Source: Pyxidicoccus xibeiensis (GTDB lineage Bacteria; Myxococcota; Myxococcia; Myxococcales; Myxococcaceae). Taken from it: a stretch of DNA of 64,000 nt. Of this stretch, positions 7,485 through 16,891 are shown piece by piece (the first letter of the stretch is position 1; each line of letters starts with the position of its first letter). The notes beneath the pieces are model-generated. The model saw nothing but the letters and a program-made list of their open reading frames with translations, was not told the origin of the DNA and did no database searches. The stretch covers positions 1 through 64,000 of the forward strand of contig NZ_JAJVKV010000022.1 in the NCBI RefSeq assembly GCF_024198175.1. The letters are read 5' to 3'. The translations under genes and the position numbers were made by a program.

Positions 7485-8789
7485 ATGCGCTGTGTGACGC
7501 GGACCCTGCTCGCCTGTGTGCTGTTCCTGGTCCTGGGGCTCCCCTCGGGCGCGGCCGCCTTCTCCGTCGAGGACCACCGTGCCCTCACCGCAGCCGCGGT
7601 CGACGCGGCGGTCTCCTCGGGCGCGGCGCCCGGGCTGGCGGAGCACCGGGAGGCGGTGCTGCACGGCGCCACCGCCGAGGACCTCAACCTCCACGTGAAG
7701 TGGACCGGCTGGCACCACTTCTACCGGCCGGAGGGACGGCTCGACTCGGTGCTTCGCCAGGGCTCGGACTCGCGCGTGCGGGACTTGTGGGACGAGGCGC
7801 TGGAGGCCGCCCGCCATGGCGACATGACGCGCGCGTGGGACCGCGCGGGCCACCTGGCGCACCACCTGGAGGACATGGCGTCGCCACCCCACGTGGTCCC
7901 CGTGAATCACAGCTTCACCGACCGCTTCGAGGGCCAGGGCCTCGGCGGCGCGCTGACGCGGCTGCCCCCGCGCGAGGTGGCGCCGCTCTCCGGCGTGGAG
8001 GCCCACCACGCGCTCGCTCGCGAGACGCTGGAGGTGGTGCGCTCCCAGGCGCTCACGACGGTGGAAGGAACGTTCATTCCATGGAGCGCCTTCTGGGCCG
8101 AGCCCGACTCGCGCTCGCCCGGCGCCTTCGGGGCGTACGGCCCCGTGGGCAACTCGTTCGGGCTGGCCGAGGTGCGCTGGCAGGGCCGCTCGCGCCGTGT
8201 CGACGCGGCGGTGGCCTCCGCGTTCATGGATGCCCGCGCGGCCGCGGCGGTGGCGTATACGCGCGCGTTCCTCACGTGGGCGGCGCAGCGCTTCGCCGAG
8301 GTCTCCGCCCCCGGCGCGCCGGGCCTGGCGCTGCGCGGCTTCCGGCCTCCTCCCGAGCTGTCGCTCCAGTTGCTGGGCGGCGTGAATCGCGATGCCCGGG
8401 GCTCGGCGCCCGTGGCGGGCCTGCGCGCCGCGCTCCCGCTGCCCCACGCCCTGGGGCTGTCCGTGGACTGGACGCGAGGGGTGGGAAGCGGGCCCATGCG
8501 GCCCCGGGGCGGGTGGGCGCTGGCCGTGCAGTCTCCACCCCTGTGGGCGTGGCGGCCGGGGTACTCGGTGGGCGTGGACCTGCGCGCCTCGCTGGGCGTG
8601 GGGCTCGTCTCCTGGGAGGGCGGCAGCCGCGTCGGCGTCCCGGTGGGGCTGCGCGCCCATGCGTCCCTGGGCGGCCCCTTCGTCGCCAGCACCGAGGTGC
8701 TCTACCAGGGGCTGCGCCCACCTGGCGCGGCCTGGGGACATGGCGTCTCCTTCACCGTGGGAGTCGGGGTGGCGCTGGGCGACCGGTGA
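7485..8789 (+). CDS. Zinc phospholipase C-like secreted protein with barrel-like tail
   Basis: A 434-residue protein with a signal peptide (about residues 1-25, ending GAAAFS). Residues about 26-270 carry the His/Asp pattern of the zinc-dependent phospholipase C / S1-P1 nuclease fold: VEDHRALT, VKWTGWHHFYRPEG, and the strong AGHLAHHLEDMASPPHVVPVNH, which matches the HxxxD helix that holds the Zn ions. From about residue 285, alternating small and hydrophobic strands (LSLQLLGGV, GLRAALPLP, LSVDWTRGVG, VGVDLRASLGVGL, LRAHASLGG, VSFTVGVGVALG) suggest a C-terminal outer-membrane barrel-like domain. Substrate unknown; the fusion is unusual. Confidence 0.65.
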   Translation: MRCVTRTLLACVLFLVLGLPSGAAAFSVEDHRALTAAAVDAAVSSGAAPGLAEHREAVLHGATAEDLNLHVKWTGWHHFYRPEGRLDSVLRQGSDSRVRDLWDEALEAARHGDMTRAWDRAGHLAHHLEDMASPPHVVPVNHSFTDRFEGQGLGGALTRLPPREVAPLSGVEAHHALARETLEVVRSQALTTVEGTFIPWSAFWAEPDSRSPGAFGAYGPVGNSFGLAEVRWQGRSRRVDAAVASAFMDARAAAAVAYTRAFLTWAAQRFAEVSAPGAPGLALRGFRPPPELSLQLLGGVNRDARGSAPVAGLRAALPLPHALGLSVDWTRGVGSGPMRPRGGWALAVQSPPLWAWRPGYSVGVDLRASLGVGLVSWEGGSRVGVPVGLRAHASLGGPFVASTEVLYQGLRPPGAAWGHGVSFTVGVGVALGDR

Positions 8790-8871
8790 CGGCTCGGGAA
8801 TGGAATCCGGGGCGCGGGGTTCCGTGCCTGCTCCCCCCCGAGTGCTCCGTGTCCCCCTGGAGCTGCCACAC

Positions 8872-10068
8872 ATGTCCTCGTCTCGCAGGAAGTTCCTGCA
8901 GTACTCCCTCGCGGGCGCCTCGCTGCTCGCGCTCGGCCCCGACGCGCTGGCCGCCTCCGGTGGCAAGGGCGCGGCGCCGAAGAAGGGGGCGAAGAAGAAG
9001 ATCCTCATCCTCGGGGGCACCGGCTTCCTCGGCCCCGCCGTGGTGCAGGCCGCGCAGGCCCGCGGCCACTCGCTGACCCTCTTCAACCGGGGCAAGACGC
9101 GCCCGGAGCTGTTCCCCAACGTGGAGAAGCTGCGCGGGGACAGGGACCCGGACAAGGGTGAGGGCCTCAAGGCGCTGAAGGGCCGCAAGTTCGACGCCGT
9201 CGTCGACACGTCCGGCTACTACCCGCGCATCGTCCGCGCCTCCGCCGAGCTGCTCGCGCCCAACGTGAAGCAGTACCTCTTCATCTCCAGCGTCTCCGCG
9301 TACGCCAGCGACAAGACGCCCCACGAGGACGAGAGCGGCCCCACCGCGAAGATGGCCGACCCCACGCTGGAGACCATGGGGAAGGACTACGAGTTCTATG
9401 GCGCGCTCAAGCGCCTGTGCGAGGAGGCCGCCGAGGCCTCCTTCCCCGGACGCACCGCCAACGTCCGGCCCGGGTACATCGTCGGCCCCGAGGACCGCTC
9501 GGACCGCTTCACGTACTGGCCGGTGCGCTTCGACCGCGGCGGCGAGATGCTGGCCCCCGGCACGCCCAACGACCCGCTGCAGATCATCGACGTGCGCGAC
9601 CTGGCCGAGTGGCTGGTGCTGCTCATCGAGGGCAACACGAATGGCGTCTTCAACGCCGTGGGGCCGGGGCACGCGTGGACGATGGGCGCCATGCTGGACA
9701 CGTGCCGGAAGGTGTCGGGCAAGGACACGAAGGTGACGTGGGTGCCGGCGGACTGGCTGGAGAAGCAGGGCGAGACGGGCGATGTCCGCCTCCCCATCTA
9801 CATGCCGCCCGCGGGCACCAGCGCCGGCACGCACCTGCGCAGCAACGCCAAGGCCGTGAAGGCCGGGCTGAAGTTCCGCCCGGTGGACGTCACCGTCCGC
9901 GACACCCTGGCGTACTTCAAGGGCCTGCCCGAGGAGCGCCGGAGCAAGCTGCGCGCGGGCCTGCCTCCGGAGCGTGAGACGGAGCTGCTGGGGCAGTGGG
10001 CCAAGGCGCAGGCCGGCGGGACGGCTCCAGCCACTCCGGCTCCGGCGGCTGCTGGCAAGGGCGGGTGA
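8872..10068 (+). CDS. NAD-dependent epimerase/dehydratase family protein, Tat-exported
   Basis: A 398-residue protein starting MSSSRRKFLQYSLAG, a twin-arginine signal (SRRKFL) followed by a hydrophobic stretch ending near ALAASGG. After a Lys-rich linker comes a Rossmann fold: KKILILGGTGFLGPAVV with the GxxGxxG nucleotide site, and the extended-SDR active-site pair in YGALK (Tyr and Lys). VVDTSG, FISSVSAYA and NVRPGYIVGP fit extended SDRs of the isoflavone-reductase or epimerase type. Tat export implies a folded, cofactor-loaded enzyme acting in the periplasm. Substrate unknown. A strong hairpin follows at 10081-10107. Confidence 0.75.
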   Translation: MSSSRRKFLQYSLAGASLLALGPDALAASGGKGAAPKKGAKKKILILGGTGFLGPAVVQAAQARGHSLTLFNRGKTRPELFPNVEKLRGDRDPDKGEGLKALKGRKFDAVVDTSGYYPRIVRASAELLAPNVKQYLFISSVSAYASDKTPHEDESGPTAKMADPTLETMGKDYEFYGALKRLCEEAAEASFPGRTANVRPGYIVGPEDRSDRFTYWPVRFDRGGEMLAPGTPNDPLQIIDVRDLAEWLVLLIEGNTNGVFNAVGPGHAWTMGAMLDTCRKVSGKDTKVTWVPADWLEKQGETGDVRLPIYMPPAGTSAGTHLRSNAKAVKAGLKFRPVDVTVRDTLAYFKGLPEERRSKLRAGLPPERETELLGQWAKAQAGGTAPATPAPAAAGKGG

Positions 10069-10080
10069 GTTGAGCGGCGG

Positions 10081-10107
10081 GGCCCACGGTGGGTGACTCC
10101 GTGGGCC
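10081..10107 (+). terminator. Stem-loop terminator after the epimerase gene
   Basis: GGCCCACGG and CCGTGGGCC form a perfect 9-bp stem with a 9-base loop, 12 bases after the stop codon. There is no T-tract. Confidence 0.6.
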
Positions 10108-10316
10108 GGCCGGGAGCTTCATGTCGGGCGGCGCTGAGTCCGCTCGCAGCGCTTTCCGGGCTGTCGCGAGCGCCTCGAAGGCTCCGACGTGCGGGCGGCT
10201 CCTACCGTGGCTCCTGACCGCCCGTGCGGCAGGCGACCCGGCGTCAACTCTTCACTCGCTGCCCCGACGCACAGTGATAAGGACGCCCCGGCTGTTACCC
10301 AGAGCCACCCATTCCC

Positions 10317-13300
10317 ATGTCCAGCATGCACATCCTGCGTGGGGCCCCGGCCCTCTCCGAATTCCGGCTCACCAAGCTCCTCGCCCGGTGCCGCGAGCAG
10401 GTGCCCTCCGCGTCGTCCGTCTACGCGGAGTTCGTGCACTTCATCGACGTCCCGGCCTTCCTCCCCGAGGAGGAGCAGGCCATGCTCGGCCGCCTCCTCG
10501 AGTACGGCCCCCGCGTCGCGGCCGGAGAGCGGGCAGGCAGCCTGTTGCTGGTCGTCCCCCGCCCGGGCACGATTTCTCCCTGGTCCTCCAAGGCCACCGA
10601 CATCGCCCACAACTGCGGCCTGGGCGCGAAGGTGCGCCGCATGGAGCGCGGCACCGCGTTCTTCGTCGCCGGCCCCGGCGGCCGCGCGCTGGAGCCCGCC
10701 GAGCTGGCGCGGCTCGCGCCGGTGCTCCATGACCGGATGACGCAGGCCGTGCTGCCGCGCCTGGAGGACGCCGCCGTCCTCTTCGAGGCGCACACGCCCC
10801 GGCCCCTCACCACCGTGGACGTGCTCGGTGGAGGCCGCGCTGCCCTGGCCAGCGCCAACCGCGACCTGGGCCTCGCCCTGGCCGACGACGAAATCGACTA
10901 CCTGGTGGCCCGCTTCACCGAGCTGAAGCGCAACCCGTCCGACGTCGAGCTGATGATGTTCGCGCAGGCCAACAGCGAGCACTGCCGGCACAAAATCTTC
11001 AACGCGACCTGGGCCATCGACGGGAAGCCCCAGGAGCGCTCGCTCTTCCAGGCCATCAAGAACACCTACGCCCTGAACAAGGAAGGCGTGCTGTCCGCCT
11101 ACAAGGACAACGCCGCCGTCATCGAGGGCTTCGAGGTGGACCGCTTCTTCCCCGACCCGACCACGGGCGAGTGGGGCGCCGTGCGTGAGCCCGCGCACAT
11201 CATGATCAAGGTCGAGACGCACAACCACCCGACGGCGATTTCGCCGTACCCGGGCGCCGCCACCGGCGCGGGCGGAGAGATTCGCGACGAGGGTGCCACC
11301 GGCCGCGGCGCCAAGCCCAAGGCGGGCCTCACCGGCTTCACCGTCAGCCACCTGCGCATCCCCGGCTTCGAGCGCCCGTGGGAGCAGCCCTACGGCAAGC
11401 CGGACCGCATCGTCTCCGCGCTCGACATCATGATTGATGGCCCGCTGGGCGGCGCCGCCTTCAACAACGAGTTCGGCCGCCCCAACCTCGCCGGCTACTT
11501 CCGCAGCTTCGAGGCGCAGGTGCCCACGCCGGAGGGCGTGGAGGTCCGCGGCTACCACAAGCCCATCATGATTGCCGGCGGCCTGGGCAACATCCGCGCG
11601 CCGCACGTGCAGAAGGGCCGCCTCCAGGCGGGCGACAAGCTCATCGTCCTGGGCGGGCCCGCCATGCTCATCGGCCTGGGCGGCGGCGCCGCGTCCTCCA
11701 TGGCGCAGGGCGCGAGCGCGGCCGACCTCGACTTCGCCTCCGTGCAGCGCGACAACGCGGAGATGGAGCGGCGCTGCCAGGAGGTCATCGACCGCTGCTG
11801 GGCCATGGGCGACGCCAACCCCATCCGCTCCATCCACGACGTGGGCGCGGGCGGCCTCTCCAACGCCGTGCCCGAGCTGGCGCACGACAACGAGCTGGGA
11901 GGCCGCCTGGAGCTGCGCGCGGTGCCCAACGCGGAGCCCGGCATGGCGCCGGTGGAAATCTGGTGCAACGAGGCGCAGGAGCGCTACGTCCTGGGCGTGG
12001 CTCCCGAGGACCTGGCCCGCTTCTCCGCCCTGTGCGAGCGCGAGCGCGCCCCCTTCGCCGTGCTGGGTGACGCCACCTCCGAGCAGGTGCTGACGCTGGG
12101 GGACTCGCAGTTCGGCAACGCGCCCATCGACCTGCCGATGGACGTGCTGTTCGGCAAGCCGCCGCGCATGCACCGCGACGTGAAGTCCCGCCCGCTGGCG
12201 CTGCCGCCGCTGAAGCTGGACGTCCCGCTGAAGGACCTGGCCGAGCGCGTGCTGGGCCACCCGACGGTGGCGGACAAGTCCTTCCTCATCACCATCGGCG
12301 ACCGCACCGTGGGCGGGCTCGTCAGCCGCGACCAGATGGTGGGCCCGTGGCAGGTCCCCGTGGCCGACTGCGCGGTGACGCTGTCCACCGTGACGAGCGA
12401 CACCGGCGAGGCCATGGCCATGGGCGAGCGCACGCCGCTGGCCATCGTCGACGCCGCCGCCTCCGCGCGCATGGCCGTGGGCGAGGCCGTCACCAACATC
12501 GCCGCCGCCCGCATCGGCAAGCTGTCCGACGTGAAGCTGTCCGCCAACTGGATGGCCGCCGCCGGCAGCCCCGGTGAGGACGCCAACCTCTTCGCCGCCG
12601 TGCAGGCCGTGGGCATGGAGCTGTGCCCGGCCCTGGGTCTCACCATCCCCGTGGGCAAGGACTCCATGTCCATGCGCACCGTCTGGGAGGAGCGCGGGGC
12701 GCGCAAGGCCGTGACGGCTCCGGTGTCGCTCATCATCTCCGCCTTCGCGCCCGTGCTGGATGTGCGCCAGTCGCTGACGCCGCAACTGGTGGACGTGGCG
12801 GAGGACTCGCGGCTCCTGTTCATCGACCTGGCGCGCGGGAAGCAGCGGCTGGGCGGCTCCGTGGCGGCGCATGTCCACGGGCAGGTGGGCCCCGAGTGCC
12901 CCGACGTGGAGGACCCCGCGCTGCTGCGCGGCTTCTTCGCGGCGGTGCAGGCCCTCAACGTGGAAGGGCGGCTGCTGGCCTACCACGACCGCTCCGACGG
13001 CGGCCTGTGGGCCACGCTGTGCGAGATGGCCTTCGCGGGCCACTGCGGCCTGGACGTGGACGTGTCCGCGCTGGGCTCCGACGCCGTGGCGGCCCTGTTC
13101 AACGAGGAGCTGGGCGCGGTGGTGCAGGTGCGCGCCGCCGACGTGGCACGCGTGCGCGAGGTGCTGGGACAGCACGGCCTGGCGACGCACTGCCATGAGC
13201 TGGGCCGGCCCCAGGCCGTGCTCCAGGTCCGCGTGCGGCACGCCGGTGGCGTCCTGCTGGCCGAGGACACCATGGCCCTGCGCCGCACCTGGTCCCGCGT

Positions 13301-14225
13301 CAGCTACGAGATGCAGCTGCTGCGAGACAACCCCGTGTGCGCCGAGCAGGAGTACGCCGCCAGGTGCGACGCGGCGGACCCGGGGCTGTCTCCGGTGCTC
13401 ACGTTCGACCCGACCCGGGACGTGGCCGCGCCGTTCATCGGCAAGGGCGCGAAGCCTCGCGTGGCCGTGCTGCGCGAGCAGGGCGTCAACAGCCAGCAGG
13501 AGATGGCGGCGGCCTTCACCCGCGCGGGCTTCAGCGCGGTGGACGTGCACATGAGCGACCTGCTCGCCGGGCGCGTGTCGCTGAAGGACTTCCAGGGCGT
13601 GCTGGCGTGCGGCGGCTTCTCGTACGGCGACGTGCTGGGGGCCGGTGGTGGGTGGGCGAAGTCCATCCTGTTCAACCCGCGGGCCCGGGATGAGTTCGCC
13701 GCGTTCTTCGCGCGGCCGGACAGCTTCGGCCTGGGGGCGTGCAACGGCTGCCAGATGATGGCGCAGCTGAAGGACCTGATTCCGGGGGCCGAGCACTTCC
13801 CTCGCTTCGTCCGCAATGCCTCCGAGCAGTTCGAGGCGCGGCTCGTCACGGTGGAGGTGGCGGAGACGCCGTCCCTGTTCTACCGGGGCATGGCCGGCAG
13901 CCGGATGCTCATCGTCGCGTCGCACGGCGAGGGGCGGGCGGAGTTCGTCAGCTCGGAGGAGGCGGCTCGCGTCAACGGGTTGGGGTTCGTCACCACGCGG
14001 TTCGTGGACAACCATGGGCGCGTGGCGGAGAAGTACCCCGCGAATCCGAATGGCTCGCCGTTTGGCATTGCCGGTGTGACGTCCCGGGACGGGCGCTTCA
14101 CGATTTCGATGCCGCACCCGGAGCGCGTGCACCGCTCCGTGCAGCACTCGTGGCGGCCTCGCGAGTGGGGCGATGACGGGCCGTGGATGCGCATCTTCCG
14201 GAATGCGCGGGCGTGGCTGGGGTAG
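10317..14225 (+). CDS. purL: Phosphoribosylformylglycinamidine synthase, large form
   Basis: A 1302-residue enzyme of the long PurL type (ATP + FGAR + Gln to FGAM), the fourth step of purine synthesis, in the cytoplasm. The N-terminus [20 protein letters not shown] aligns with long proteobacterial PurL. The two AIRS-like ATPase halves show [41 protein letters not shown] (quoted in parts: [20 protein letters not shown]) and [10 protein letters not shown]. The glutaminase domain at the C-terminus has [14 protein letters not shown], the nucleophile Cys1142 in GACNGCQM and the PHPERVHR His. It is complete and stands alone. A second ATG at 10326 is an equally possible start; neither has a good ribosome binding site. 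Confidence 0.95.
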   Translation: MSSMHILRGAPALSEFRLTKLLARCREQVPSASSVYAEFVHFIDVPAFLPEEEQAMLGRLLEYGPRVAAGERAGSLLLVVPRPGTISPWSSKATDIAHNCGLGAKVRRMERGTAFFVAGPGGRALEPAELARLAPVLHDRMTQAVLPRLEDAAVLFEAHTPRPLTTVDVLGGGRAALASANRDLGLALADDEIDYLVARFTELKRNPSDVELMMFAQANSEHCRHKIFNATWAIDGKPQERSLFQAIKNTYALNKEGVLSAYKDNAAVIEGFEVDRFFPDPTTGEWGAVREPAHIMIKVETHNHPTAISPYPGAATGAGGEIRDEGATGRGAKPKAGLTGFTVSHLRIPGFERPWEQPYGKPDRIVSALDIMIDGPLGGAAFNNEFGRPNLAGYFRSFEAQVPTPEGVEVRGYHKPIMIAGGLGNIRAPHVQKGRLQAGDKLIVLGGPAMLIGLGGGAASSMAQGASAADLDFASVQRDNAEMERRCQEVIDRCWAMGDANPIRSIHDVGAGGLSNAVPELAHDNELGGRLELRAVPNAEPGMAPVEIWCNEAQERYVLGVAPEDLARFSALCERERAPFAVLGDATSEQVLTLGDSQFGNAPIDLPMDVLFGKPPRMHRDVKSRPLALPPLKLDVPLKDLAERVLGHPTVADKSFLITIGDRTVGGLVSRDQMVGPWQVPVADCAVTLSTVTSDTGEAMAMGERTPLAIVDAAASARMAVGEAVTNIAAARIGKLSDVKLSANWMAAAGSPGEDANLFAAVQAVGMELCPALGLTIPVGKDSMSMRTVWEERGARKAVTAPVSLIISAFAPVLDVRQSLTPQLVDVAEDSRLLFIDLARGKQRLGGSVAAHVHGQVGPECPDVEDPALLRGFFAAVQALNVEGRLLAYHDRSDGGLWATLCEMAFAGHCGLDVDVSALGSDAVAALFNEELGAVVQVRAADVARVREVLGQHGLATHCHELGRPQAVLQVRVRHAGGVLLAEDTMALRRTWSRVSYEMQLLRDNPVCAEQEYAARCDAADPGLSPVLTFDPTRDVAAPFIGKGAKPRVAVLREQGVNSQQEMAAAFTRAGFSAVDVHMSDLLAGRVSLKDFQGVLACGGFSYGDVLGAGGGWAKSILFNPRARDEFAAFFARPDSFGLGACNGCQMMAQLKDLIPGAEHFPRFVRNASEQFEARLVTVEVAETPSLFYRGMAGSRMLIVASHGEGRAEFVSSEEAARVNGLGFVTTRFVDNHGRVAEKYPANPNGSPFGIAGVTSRDGRFTISMPHPERVHRSVQHSWRPREWGDDGPWMRIFRNARAWLG

Positions 14226-14258
14226 GGCGGGGGCGGCCCCTCACGTGAGGCCCGCCCA
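14225..14258. terminator. Bidirectional terminator between purL and msrB
   Basis: Dyad between convergent genes: a GGCGGG/CCCGCC outer stem encloses the perfect CCTCAC/GTGAGG inner stem (14239-14250). It can serve transcripts from both sides. Confidence 0.55.
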
Positions 14259-14275
14259 CCCTCCGGAGGTCGTGG

Positions 14276-14698
14276 CTACGCCTTCACCAGCTCCAGGGGC
14301 TGCCCCTCCGGCACGTGCTTCATCGCCACCGAGTTCATGCAGTAGCGCAGCCCCGTGGGCGGCGGGCCGTCCGGGAAGACGTGGCCCAGGTGCCCGTCAC
14401 AGCGCGCGCAGCGCACCTCCGTACGCACCATGCCGTACGAGCGGTCCTGGATTTCCGTCAGGGAGTCCGCCGTCAGCGGCTGCGTGAAGGACGGCCACCC
14501 CGTGCCCGACTCGAACTTCGTCCCCGCCTTGAACAGCGGGTTGCCGCAGCCCGCACACACGTACGTGCCCGGCGTCTTCGTCCCCAGGAAACAGCCCGTG
14601 CCCGGACGCTCCGTGCCGTGCTTGCGCAGCACGTCGTACTCCTCGGGGCTCAGGCGCTTGCGCCACTCGTCGTCGCTGAGGGTGAGCTTGTCCACCAT
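14276..14698 (-). CDS. msrB: Peptide-methionine (R)-S-oxide reductase
   Basis: A 140-residue cytoplasmic MsrB that reduces the R-form of oxidised methionine with thioredoxin. The structural Zn site is intact: CAGCGNPLF and [12 protein letters not shown] supply four Cys. The catalytic Cys is in [10 protein letters not shown] near residue 119, and GTGWPSF is the substrate-binding loop. Length and the N-terminus ([22 protein letters not shown]) are typical of the family. Monocistronic, convergent with purL. Confidence 0.95.
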   Translation of the reverse strand: MVDKLTLSDDEWRKRLSPEEYDVLRKHGTERPGTGCFLGTKTPGTYVCAGCGNPLFKAGTKFESGTGWPSFTQPLTADSLTEIQDRSYGMVRTEVRCARCDGHLGHVFPDGPPPTGLRYCMNSVAMKHVPEGQPLELVKA

Positions 14699-14899
14699 GG
14701 CTTCATGCTCCTTTCAGGCCCTCGAAGGGCCGAGTGTCTCTCAGATGCGCATCCTGCCCGGACGTCGCGCCTGGAGGGCAGCCGGAAGTGCACCCCCCTG
14801 TCCACTGTCCGGCTCTCCTTGCAGCCTGGGGCTTCTTAAAACCCCTGACGCGCATCACTCCCACGTAAGGTGACGAGACATCCACCCGAGGAGGGACAG

Positions 14900-15301
14900 A
14901 TGCGCATTGGCGAGCTGATGACCAAGAACCTGGAGACCATCGAGGCCGGCGAGGCCGTACGCACCGCGGCTCTGAGGATGCGTACCTGCAACATCGGGTC
15001 ACTCCCTGTCATGGACGGCGGGAAGCTCGTGGGCATGCTCACCGACCGGGACATCACCGTGCGCTGCACCGCCATGGGCCAGGACCCCAACTCCACCCTC
15101 GTCCGCGAGGCCATGACTCCCAACGTCGTCACCTGCGAGCCGGATGCCACGCTCGATGCCGCCGAGAAGCTGATGGAGGACCAGATGGTGCGCCGCCTCG
15201 TCGTCGTCGACTCGGAGCGGCGACCCGTGGGCATCCTCAGCTGGGATGACCTGGCCACCGTTCCGGAGACCGTGCTCCACGCCACCCCGGGACAGGGTTA
15301 G
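14900..15301 (+). CDS. CBS-domain pair protein
   Basis: A 133-residue protein made of two CBS motifs: MRIGELMTKNLETIEAGEAV...GSLPVMDGGKLVGMLTDRDI and VREAMTPNVVTCEPDATL...RRLVVVDSERRPVGILSWDDL (quoted in parts). Such a pair usually forms a Bateman module that binds adenine nucleotides and regulates a partner. No other domain is attached, so it must act in trans if at all. The start at 14900 is chosen because GGAGG stands eight bases before it; the frame stays open ten codons further upstream. Confidence 0.85.
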   Translation: MRIGELMTKNLETIEAGEAVRTAALRMRTCNIGSLPVMDGGKLVGMLTDRDITVRCTAMGQDPNSTLVREAMTPNVVTCEPDATLDAAEKLMEDQMVRRLVVVDSERRPVGILSWDDLATVPETVLHATPGQG

Positions 15302-15318
15302 CACCCACCCTCACTCCT

Positions 15319-15341
15319 GCCCGCCTGCCCTCCGTGCGGGC
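15319..15341 (+). terminator. Stem-loop after the CBS gene
   Basis: GCCCGC (15319-15324) and GCGGGC (15336-15341), 17 bases after the stop codon. No T-tract. Confidence 0.45.
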
Positions 15342-15441
15342 GGGGGCCTCCAGTCCTGGATGCTTCTGCTGCACGGGCCGATGGGACTTCCCGTCCGCGG
15401 ATGACGTCGCGCCCTGGCCTCTGCGCGCTGCCCTGAAGGCC

Positions 15442-15476
15442 GACGGCCCGCTCCTCGTGACAGGGAGCGGGCCGTC
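15442..15476. terminator. Strong bidirectional terminator hairpin
   Basis: GACGGCCCGCTC (15442-15453) and GAGCGGGCCGTC (15465-15476) are perfect 12-base arms with an 11-base loop. It lies 11 bases from the stop of the ThrRS gene (minus strand) and faces the CBS gene (plus strand). Confidence 0.75.
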
Positions 15477-15487
15477 TCAGCCCCGAC

Positions 15488-16690
15488 TCAGGCGTCCGAG
15501 GCCCGGCGGCACGCGGCGACCAGCTCCGCCACCGCCTCGTCCCACGGCAGGTCGCGCTGGGCGCCGTCCCGCTGGCGCAGCCGGACGGCGCCGGCCTCCA
15601 CCTCGCGGGCTCCCACCACCACCAGCCACGGCACTCCGGCGCCGTGCGCGTCGACAATCCTCCGGGACAGCGACTCGCTCCGCACGTCCGCGCTCGCCCG
15701 ACAGCCCGCCTCGCGCAGCTTCGCCGCGAAGCGCTGCGCGTACTCCTGGGCCGCCTCACCCACCGACGCCACCACCACCTGCTCCGGTGCCAGCCACGCC
15801 GGCAGCGCGCCGCCGTGGTGCTCCAGCAGCACGCCGATGAAGCGCTCCAGGCTGCCCAGCAGCGCGCGGTGAAGCATCACCGGACGCACCTTCGCACCCG
15901 AGGCGTCCACGTAGCGCAGGTCGAAGCGCTCCGGCAGCACCAGGTCGAGCTGAATCGTCCCGCACTGCCACTCGCGGCCCAGCCTGTCTTTGAGCACGAA
16001 CTCCAGCTTCGGCCCGTAGAACGCGCCCTGGCCCGGCTGCATCAGGCAGTCGAGTCCCGCCTCCTTCGCCGCGGACAGCAGCCAGGACTCGGCCTTGTCC
16101 CAGACGTCGTCGGCGCCCGCGCGGACTGGCGGACGGCTGGAGAAGGCCACCTGCACCGCGTCGAAGCCGAAGCTCGCGTAGAACTCGCGCAGCGACTGCG
16201 CGAAGCGGACCACCTCTTCCTGCACCTGCTCCTCGGCACAGAAGATGTGGCCGTCGTCCTGCGTGAACTGGCGCAGCCGGAACAGGCCGTGCAACGCGCC
16301 GCCCGGCTCGCTGCGGTGCACCAGGCCGAACTCGCACAGCCGCAGGGGCAGGTCCCGGTAGCTGGGCGCCATCCGCTGCACGAGCTCGATGTGGCCCGGG
16401 CAGCTCACCGGCTTCACCGCGAGCTGCCGGCCGCCGTCGTCCACCAGGAACATGTTCTCCCGGAAGTTCTCCCAGTGGCCGCTGCGCTCCCAGAGGGGCT
16501 GCGCGTAGATTTGGGGCGTACGGACTTCGAGGTAGCCCTCGCGCCGCATCCGCTGGCGGACCTGCTCCTCCAGCAGCTGGTACAGCCTGAAGCCGCGGGG
16601 GTGCCAGAACACCATGCCGGGCGCCTCCTCCTGCAGGTGGAAGAGGTCCAGACGCTGGCCCAGCGCGCGGTGGTCATGTTCGTCGAGCAT
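15488..16690 (-). CDS. Short threonyl-tRNA synthetase lacking TGS and editing domains
   Basis: A 400-residue ThrRS. It begins at the catalytic core (DHRALGQRLDLFHLQEEAPGM), where full-length enzymes of about 640 residues have already passed their TGS and editing domains. Class II motifs are intact: CEFGLVHRSEPGGALHG (motif 2 region), the Zn ligands as Cys in VSCPGH, His in DDGHIFC and His in MLHRALLGS, and motif 3 around MLHRALLGSLERF. The C-terminal anticodon domain (WLAPEQVVVASVGE onward) is complete. It should charge tRNA-Thr but cannot clear Ser-tRNA-Thr itself, so it is likely a second, conditional ThrRS. Start: GGAG eight bases before the ATG. The leader holds a putative threonine attenuator. 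Confidence 0.9.
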   Translation of the reverse strand: MLDEHDHRALGQRLDLFHLQEEAPGMVFWHPRGFRLYQLLEEQVRQRMRREGYLEVRTPQIYAQPLWERSGHWENFRENMFLVDDGGRQLAVKPVSCPGHIELVQRMAPSYRDLPLRLCEFGLVHRSEPGGALHGLFRLRQFTQDDGHIFCAEEQVQEEVVRFAQSLREFYASFGFDAVQVAFSSRPPVRAGADDVWDKAESWLLSAAKEAGLDCLMQPGQGAFYGPKLEFVLKDRLGREWQCGTIQLDLVLPERFDLRYVDASGAKVRPVMLHRALLGSLERFIGVLLEHHGGALPAWLAPEQVVVASVGEAAQEYAQRFAAKLREAGCRASADVRSESLSRRIVDAHGAGVPWLVVVGAREVEAGAVRLRQRDGAQRDLPWDEAVAELVAACRRASDA

Positions 16691-16749
16691 TGCTTCGTCT
16701 CCGTGTTCGGAAGAGGTGAAAAGCCATTCCGGACGGAGCGCTGAGCGAG

Positions 16750-16794
16750 CGCACGGTTGCCCCGGCCGGTGAAGGCGGGGCAGGGAACCGTGCG
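16750..16794 (-). terminator. Attenuator stem-loop in the ThrRS leader
   Basis: On the minus strand, CGCACGGTT and AACCGTGCG (plus-strand 16786-16794 and 16750-16758) form a perfect 9-bp stem. It continues after a 4-base bulge into GCCCC/GGGGC. It starts nine bases after the stop codon of the Thr-rich leader frame and ends 60 bases before the ThrRS start codon. No T-tract follows, so termination efficiency is uncertain. Confidence 0.6.
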
Positions 16795-16803
16795 TTCGTC
16801 AGC

Positions 16804-16884
16804 TCACCACGCGACGCGCACCGCTCCACGCCCGCCGAAGCGAGTCGTGGTGGTGTGCGTGGTGGTGTTGATGACGAAGCTCAC
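16804..16884 (-). CDS. Threonine-rich leader peptide (26 codons)
   Basis: A 26-residue frame from GTG at 16884 to TGA at 16804-16806. It reads MSFVIN, then TTTHTTTT (seven Thr codons in eight: ACC ACC ACG CAC ACC ACC ACG ACT), then RFGGRGAVRVAW. It lies 114 bases upstream of a threonyl-tRNA synthetase on the same strand and is followed at once by a stem-loop, the layout of leader peptides in ribosome-mediated attenuation such as thrL of E. coli. An earlier in-frame TTG at 16920, with GGAAGG five bases before it, would give 38 residues. Which start is used is open. Confidence 0.6.
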   Translation of the reverse strand: MSFVINTTTHTTTTRFGGRGAVRVAW

Positions 16885-16891
16885 GGTGAAC

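Noticed and set aside
6140-9076. Plus-strand open frame of 978 codons
   Set aside because: It is a frame-shifted shadow over three well-supported genes, Arg/Ala/Pro/Gly-rich without motifs.
10119-14147. Minus-strand open frame of 1342 codons
   Set aside because: It mirrors purL; composition is His/Arg/Gly-rich with no domain, while the purL frame is certain.
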